A DNA stretch of 64,000 bases from Antedon mediterranea (taxonomy: Eukaryota > Echinodermata > Crinoidea > Comatulida > Antedonidae), in assembly GCF_964355755.1 (NCBI RefSeq), contig NC_092676.1:13438288-13502287 (forward strand), read 5' to 3'. The position numbers were made by a program, and so were the translations under genes. Below are positions 57,348 to 64,000 of this stretch, piece after piece (positions within the stretch are counted from its first letter, which is position 1; each line of letters opens with the position of its first letter). The notes below the pieces were generated by a model. That model was not told the origin of the DNA, did not search any database, and saw only the letters and a program-made list of their open reading frames with translations.

Positions 57348-60300
57348 AAATTTTGGTGCATTTCGGTAAAGCTTTTCACACAAAAACATCAAAGTGCATA
57401 CAATAGCTTAAAATCGTATTTGGAGACGTTTTAGACCATTTTGTGAATTTCGATGAAACTTTTCACTCAAATACAACAAAGTGCATAATATAATAGCTTA
57501 ATATCGTATTTGGAGACGTTTTAGACCATTGTGTGCATTTCGGTGAAACTTTTCACACAAAAACATCAAAGTGCACAAAATAGCTTCAAATCGCATTTGC
57601 AGACGTTTGAGACCATTTTGTGCATTTCGATGAAACTTTTCACACAAAACATCAAAGTGCACAAAATAGCTTCAAATCGCATTTAGAGACGTTTTAGACC
57701 ATATTGTGCATTTCGTTGAAACTTGATTACACAAAAACAACAAAGTGCATACAATAATAGATTAATATCGTATTTGGAGACGTTTTAGACCATTTTGTGC
57801 ATTTCGGTGAAACTTTTCACACAAGAACATCAAATTGCTTTAAATCACATTTGGAACCGTTTTAGACCATTTTGAGCATTTCGAAAAAACTTTTCACACA
57901 AAACATCAAACTGCACAAAATAGCTTCAAATCGCATTTAGAGACGTTTTAGACCATTTTGTGCATTTCGTTGAAACTTGATTACACAAAAACAACAAAGT
58001 GCATACAATAATAGCTTAATATCGTATTTGGAGACGTTTTAGACCATTTTGTGCATTTCGGTGAAACTTTTCACACAAGAACATCAAATTGCTTTAAATC
58101 ACATTTGGAACCGTTTTAGACCATTTTGAGCATTTCGATAAAACTATTCACACAAAACATCAAACTGCACAAAATAGCTTCAAATCGCATTTAGAGATGA
58201 TTTAGACCATTTTGTGCATTTCGATTAAACTTTTCAGAAAAAAACAACAAAGTGCATACAATAGCTTAATATCGTATTTGGAGACGTTTTAGACCATTTT
58301 GTGCATTTCGATGAAACTTTTCACACAAAAACATCAAAGTGCACAAAATAGTTTCTAATCGCATTTAGGGACATTTTAGACCATTTTGTGCATTTCTAAA
58401 AAACTTTTTAACATAAAAACACCAAAGTGCTTAGAATAGGTTCAAAACGGATTTGGAGACGTTTTAGACGATTTTGTGCATTTCGATGAAACTTGATTAC
58501 ACAAAAACATCAAAGTGCATACAATAATAGCTTAATATCGTATTTGGAGACGTTTTAGACCATTTTGTGCATTTCGGTGAAACTTTTCACACAAGAACAT
58601 CAAATTTCTTTAAATCACATTTGGAACCGTTTTAGACCATTTTGAGCATTTCGATAAAACTTTTCACACAAAACATCAAACTGCACAAAATAGCTTCAAA
58701 TCGCATTTAGAGATGATTTAGACCATTTTGTGCATTTCGATTAAACTTTTCAGAAAAAAACAACAAAGTGCATACAATAGCTTAATATCGTATTTGGAGA
58801 CGTTTTAGACCATTTTGTGCATTTCGATGAAACTTTTCACACAAAAACATCAAAGTGCACAAAATAGTTTCTAATCGCAATTAGGGACATTTTAGACCAT
58901 TTTGTGCATTTCTAAAAAACTTTTTAACATAAAAACACCAAAGTGCTTAGAATAGGTTCAAAACGGATTTGGAGAAGTTTTAGACCATTTTGTGCATTTC
59001 GATGAAACTTTTCACACAAAAACATCAAAGTGCATACAATAGCTTAATATAATATTTGGAGACGTTTTAGACCATTTTGTGCATTTCGATGAAACTTTTC
59101 ACACAAAACATCAAAGTGCAAAAAATAGCTTCAAATCGTATTTGCAGACGTTTTAGACCATTTTGTGCATTTCGAAAAAACTTGTTAACATCAAAACACC
59201 AAAGTGCTTAAAATAGCTACAAAACGGATTTGGAGACGTTTTAGACCATTTTGTGCATTTCGTTAAAACTTTTCACAAAAAAACATCAAAGTGCATACAA
59301 TAGCTTAATATCGTATTTGGAGACGTTTTAGACCATTTTGTGCATTTCGATGAAACTTTTCACACAAAACATCAAAGTGCACAAAATAGCTTCAAATCGG
59401 ATTTGGAGACGTTTTAGACCATTTTGTGCATTTCGATGACACTTTTCAGAAAAAAACATCAAAGTCCACAAAATAGCTTCAACTCGCATTTGGAAACGTT
59501 TTAGACCATTTTGTGGATTTCGATGAAACTTTTCACACAAAATATCAAAGTGCACAAAATAGCTTCAAATCGCATTTAGGGACGTTTTAGACCATTTTGT
59601 GCATTTCGATGAAAATTTTCACACAAAAACATCAAAGTGCATACAATAGCTTAATATCGTATTTTGAGACGTTTTAGACCATTTTGTGCATTTCGATGAA
59701 ACTTTTCACACAAAACATCAAAGTGCACAAAATAGCTTCAAATCGCATTTAGAGACGTTTTAGACCATTTTGTGCATTTCGTTGAAACTTGATTACACAA
59801 AAACAACAAAGTGCATACAATAATAGCTTAATATCGTATTTGGAGACGTTTTAGACCATTTTGTGCATTTCGGTGAAACTTTTCACACAAGAACATCAAA
59901 TTGCTTTAAATCACATTTGGAACCGTTTTAGACCATTTTGAGCATTTCGATAAAACTTTTCACACAAAACATCAAACTGCACAAAATAGCTTCAAATCGC
60001 ATTTTGAGATGATTTAGACCATTTTGTGCATTTCGATTAAACTTTTCAGACAAAAACAATAAAGTGCATACAATAGCTTAATATCGTATTTGGAGACGTT
60101 TTAGACCATTGTGCATTTCGATGAAACTTTTCACACAAAAACATCAAAGTGCAAAATATAGCTTCTAATCGCATTTAGAGACGTTTTAGACCATTTTGTG
60201 CATTTCTAAAAAACTTTTTAACATAAAAACACCAAAGTGCTTAAAATAGGTTCAAAACGGATTTGGAGACGTTTTAGACGATTTTGTGCATTTCGATGAA

Positions 60301-63120
60301 ACTTTTCACACAAAAACATCAAAGTGCATACAATAGCTTAATATAGTATTTGGAGACGTTTTAGACCATTTTGTGCATTTCGATGAAACTTTTCACACAA
60401 AACATCAAAGTGCAAAAAATAGCTTCAAATCGTATTTGCAGACGTTTTAGACCATTCTGTGCATTTCGAAAAAACTTGTTAACATCAAAACACCACAAGT
60501 GCTTAGAATAGCTACAAAACGGATTTGGAGACGTTTTAGACCATTTTGTGCATTTCGATGAAACTTTTCACACAAAATATCAAAGTGCACAAAATAGCTT
60601 CAAATCGCATTTAGGGACGTTTTAGACCATTTTGTGCATTTCGATGAAAATTTTTACACAAAAACATGAAAGTGCATACAATAGCTTAATATCGTATTTT
60701 GAGACGTTTTAGACCATTTTGTGCATTTCGATGAAACTTTTCACACAAAACATCAAAGTGCACAAAATAGCTTCAAATCGCATTTAGAGACGTTTTAGAC
60801 CATTTTGTGCATTTCGTTGAAACTTGATTACACAAAAACAACAAAGTGCATACAATAATAGCTTAATATCGTATTTGGAGACGTTTTAGACCATTTTGTG
60901 CATTTCGGTGAAACTTTTCACACAAGAACATCAAATTGCTTTAAATCACATTTGGAACCGTTTTAGACCATTTTGAGCATTTCGATAAAACTTTTCACAC
61001 AAAACATCAAACTGCACAAAATAGCTTCAAATCGCATTTTGAGATGATTTAGACCATTTTGTGCATTTCGATTAAACTTTTCAGACAAAAACAACAAAGT
61101 GCATACAATAGCTTAATATCGTATTTGGAGACGTTTTAGACCATTTTGTGCATTTCTAAAAAACTTTTTAACATAAAAACACCAAAGTGCTTAAAATAGG
61201 TTCAAAACGGATTTGGAGACGTTTTAGACGATTTTGTGCATTTCGATGAAACTTTTCACACAAAAACATCAAAGTGCATACAATAGCTTAATATAGTATT
61301 TGGAGACGTTTTAGACCATTTTGTGCATTTCGATGAAACTTTTCACACAAAACATCAAAGTGCAAAAAATAGCTTCAAATCGTATTTGCAGACGTTTTAG
61401 ACCATTTTGTGCATTTCGAAAAAACTTGTTAACATCAAAACACCACAAGTGCTTAGAATAGCTACAAAACGGATTTGGAGACGTTTTAGACCATTTTGTG
61501 CATTTCGTTAAAACTTTTCACAAAAAAACATCAAAGTGCATACAATAGCTTAATATCGTATTTGGAGACGTTTAGACCATTTTGTGCATTTCGATGAAAC
61601 TTTTCACACAAAACATCAAAGTGCACAAAATAGCTTCAAATCGCATTTGGAGACGTTTTAGACCATTTTGTGCATTTCGATGACACTTTTCAGAAAAAAA
61701 CATCAAAGTCCACAAAATAGCTTCAAATCGCATTTGGAAACGTTTTAGACCATTTTGTGGATTTCGATGAAACTTTTCACACAAAATATCAAAGTGCACA
61801 AAATAGCTTCAAATCGCATTTAGGGACGTTTTAGACCATTTTGTGCATTTCGATGAAAATTTTCACACAAAAACATCAAAGTGCATACAATAGCTTAATA
61901 TTGTATTTTGAGACGTTTTAGACCATTTTGTGAATTTCGATTAAACTTTTCACAAAAAAACATCAAAGTGCACACAATAGCTTCAAATCGCATTTAGAGA
62001 CGTTTTAGACCATTTTGTGCATTTCGATGAAACTTTTCACACAAAAACATCAAAGTGCACAAAATACCTTCAAATCGCATTTGGAGACGCTTTAGACCAT
62101 TTTGTGCATTTCGATGAAACTTGATTACACAAAAACATCAAAGTGCTTAAAATCACATTTGAAACCGTTTTAGACCATTTTGAGCATTTCGATAAAACTT
62201 TTCACACAAAAACATCAAAGTGCATACAATAGCTTAATATCGTATTTGGAGACGTTTTAGAACATTTTTGTGCATTTCGATGAAACTTTTCACACAAAAC
62301 ATCAGAGTGCACAAAATAGCTTCAAATCCCATTTGGAGACGTTTTAGACCATTTTGTGCATTTCGATGAAACTTGATTACACAAAAACATCAAAGTGCTT
62401 AAAATCACATTTGAAACCGTTTTAGACCATTTTGAGCATTTCGATGAAACTTTTCACACAAAAACATCAGAGTGCACAAAATAGCTTCTAATCGTATTTT
62501 ATGCAATTCGATGAAACTTTTCACACAAAACATCAAAGTGCACAAAAGAGTTTCAAATCGCATTTGGAGACGTTTTAGACCATTTTGTGCATTTCGATGA
62601 AACTTTTCACACAAAAACATCAAATTGCTTAAAATCACATTTGAAACCGTTTTAGACCATTTTGAGCATTTCGATGAAACTTTTCACACAAAAACATCAG
62701 AGTGCACAAAATAGCTTCTAATCGTATTTTGTGCAATTCGATGAAACTTTTCACACAAAACATCAAAGTGCACAAAATAGCTTCAAATCGCATTTGGAGA
62801 CGTTTTAGACCATTTTGTGCATTTCGATGAAACTTTTCACACAAAACATCAAAGTGCACAAAATAGCTTCAAATCGTATTTGGAGACGTTTTAAACCATT
62901 TTTTGCATGTCCATGAAACTTGATTACACAAAAACATCAAAGTGTTTACAATCACATTTGAAACCGTTTAGACCATTTTGAGCATTTCGAAAAAACTTGT
63001 TAACATAAAAACACCAAAGTGCTTAGAATAGCTTCAAATCACATTTGGAGACGTTTTAGACCATTTTGTGCATTTCGATGAAACTTGATTACACAAAAAC
63101 ATCAAAGTGCTTAAAATCAC
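57348..63120 (+). repeat. 88-bp satellite, main array
   Basis: About 65 units of the ~88-bp family in one orientation. Three subtypes alternate: one with GCACAAAATAGCTTCAAATC, one with GCATACAATAGCTTAATATC, and a shorter one with GCTTAAAATCACATTTG. Multi-monomer blocks recur, for example the stretch at 59328-59555 and 61572-61799 (offset 2244 bp), and 58340 with 58860. Small open frames on the minus strand are by-products of the repeat. Confidence 0.95.
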
Positions 63121-63470
63121 ATATTTATTATATTATGCTAAAAAATGAGCTGGTATCCACTTGTAGGTTGAAGAAAGATTCGTAATTGTGGCTCTAATTT
63201 CAAAGTCATATTAAATTAACATTTTCGAAACTATAAATCAGGGATAATCTTTTTAGAACTTTCAAACTAGGAACTATATTTTAACGATTTTCAAAAAGCA
63301 CATTACTCCATTAAAACCTGTAAAATAAAAATTAAAACACAAATTATGTATATAATAGGATAAACATTATAATGTATACGACATTTAGCACGACCAAAGT
63401 AACAACGCGATCGATATCAAACGCAACCGATATGATTAAAACAGCGTACGCTTCATACCGAAATAAAACC
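63121..63470. other. Low-copy DNA right of the satellite
   Basis: No gene or known element recognised. The satellite stops in mid-unit at AAAATCACAT and passes into AT-rich sequence. Confidence 0.5.
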
Positions 63471-63579
63471 GTGGGCGACTTTGCGATGTGGCGACTTTGC
63501 GATGGGGCGACTTTGAGATGGGGCGACTTTGTATTGGGCGACTTTGTATGGGGCGACATTGCGTTGGGGCGACTTGACT
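63471..63579 (+). repeat. 16-bp minisatellite
   Basis: About seven copies of a ~16-bp GC-rich unit, GGGGCGACTTTGCGAT and variants. An open frame runs through it (63372-63752), but its product is repeats and an Asn run, so I do not call a gene. Confidence 0.85.
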
Positions 63580-63698
63580 GGATCCCTGACTACGACCCCA
63601 TAATACACTTCATCGACGATTTATTATTAGGTCTAAATAAAAGATTAAGAGAAGATGGTAGGCCTACAATATTTACTAGGCCTAGACCCTATACTGAA

Positions 63699-63720
63699 AA
63701 TAATAATAATAATAATAATA
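63699..63720 (+). repeat. TAA microsatellite
   Basis: Seven TAA repeats flanked on both sides by AGGCCTAGAC-type words. Confidence 0.9.
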
Positions 63721-63833
63721 GGCCTAGGCCTAGACATAATTGTACCAAATAACGGGATTTGACAAGGTTAGTCCAGTTAGTAGAAATTTGTTAACTCCTC
63801 ATCTTCTAAACATAGTTCCATGTGAACCCCACT

Positions 63834-64000
63834 ATTGTAATTTGGATGTATAGATATTTGATTGTACTACACACAATATAGCTACAATTACATATAGCTG
63901 CACTGGACAAGTCTAAACAAAATCATTGTAATTTGGATGTATTGATATTTGATTGTACTACACACTCATACAGCTACAAAATAGCAGTAATTATTAAACA
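63834..64000 (+). repeat. 91-bp direct repeat, two copies
   Basis: ATTGTAATTTGGATGTATAG and the following ~20 bases recur 91 bp later (63925), with CTACACAC and AGCTACA also matching. The second copy runs to the window edge, so the repeat may continue. Confidence 0.85.

Noticed and set aside
59328-62859. Minus-strand open frames of 74-77 codons in the 88-bp satellite
   Set aside because: Each is a translation of two or three satellite units; the same peptide recurs at 59328 and 61572 for that reason.
63372-63752. 126-codon open frame at the right edge
   Set aside because: It is composed of a minisatellite translation and an Asn run from a TAA repeat. No homology is recognised.

Overview
This is eukaryotic, intron-containing, AT-rich DNA that is almost entirely repetitive. 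An invertebrate deuterostome (echinoderm- or hemichordate-like) is the best guess. The support is a Ty3/gypsy element with integrase upstream of reverse transcriptase (the Gmr1-type order, reported from deuterostomes), a RAG1/Transib-like transposase gene, and many AGGCCTAGGCC-type words. No single-copy housekeeping gene is present, so the taxon is an inference.

Layout. 1-19204: a 25-bp satellite organised into higher-order blocks, all in one orientation. 19205-19710: an ~88-bp satellite. 19711-19748: a perfect 17-bp-arm palindrome where the 88-bp satellite meets an ~186-bp satellite. 19749-57347: the ~186-bp satellite, present in both orientations and interrupted by every other element in the window. 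57348-63120: a long 88-bp satellite array. 63121-64000: low-copy DNA with small tandem repeats.

Insertions in the 186-bp satellite, left to right. (1) 20972-31650 holds a 12-exon minus-strand gene (22170-27824) for a RAG1/Transib-like DDE transposase, with a non-autonomous Helitron (23857-25115) in one intron and a decayed L2/CR1-like LINE (about 28479-31390). (2) A second Helitron, 31831-33088, sits in a satellite monomer with an exact A|T empty site. (3) 37859-38414 is a unique spacer at a satellite inversion point. (4) 40542-45429 is a complete but defective LTR retrotransposon with 133-bp LTRs. (5) 46700-48073 and 53443-54851 are two copies of a TIR element carrying a tRNA-derived SINE, duplicated as part of a ~6.7-kb satellite segment.

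The region looks like pericentromeric or other heterochromatic DNA acting as a sink for transposons. The most notable item is the RAG1/Transib-like gene: its three presumed catalytic acids and four presumed zinc ligands fall at RAG1-like spacings. Long open frames in the satellites are by-products of the repeat sequence and are not annotated as genes.
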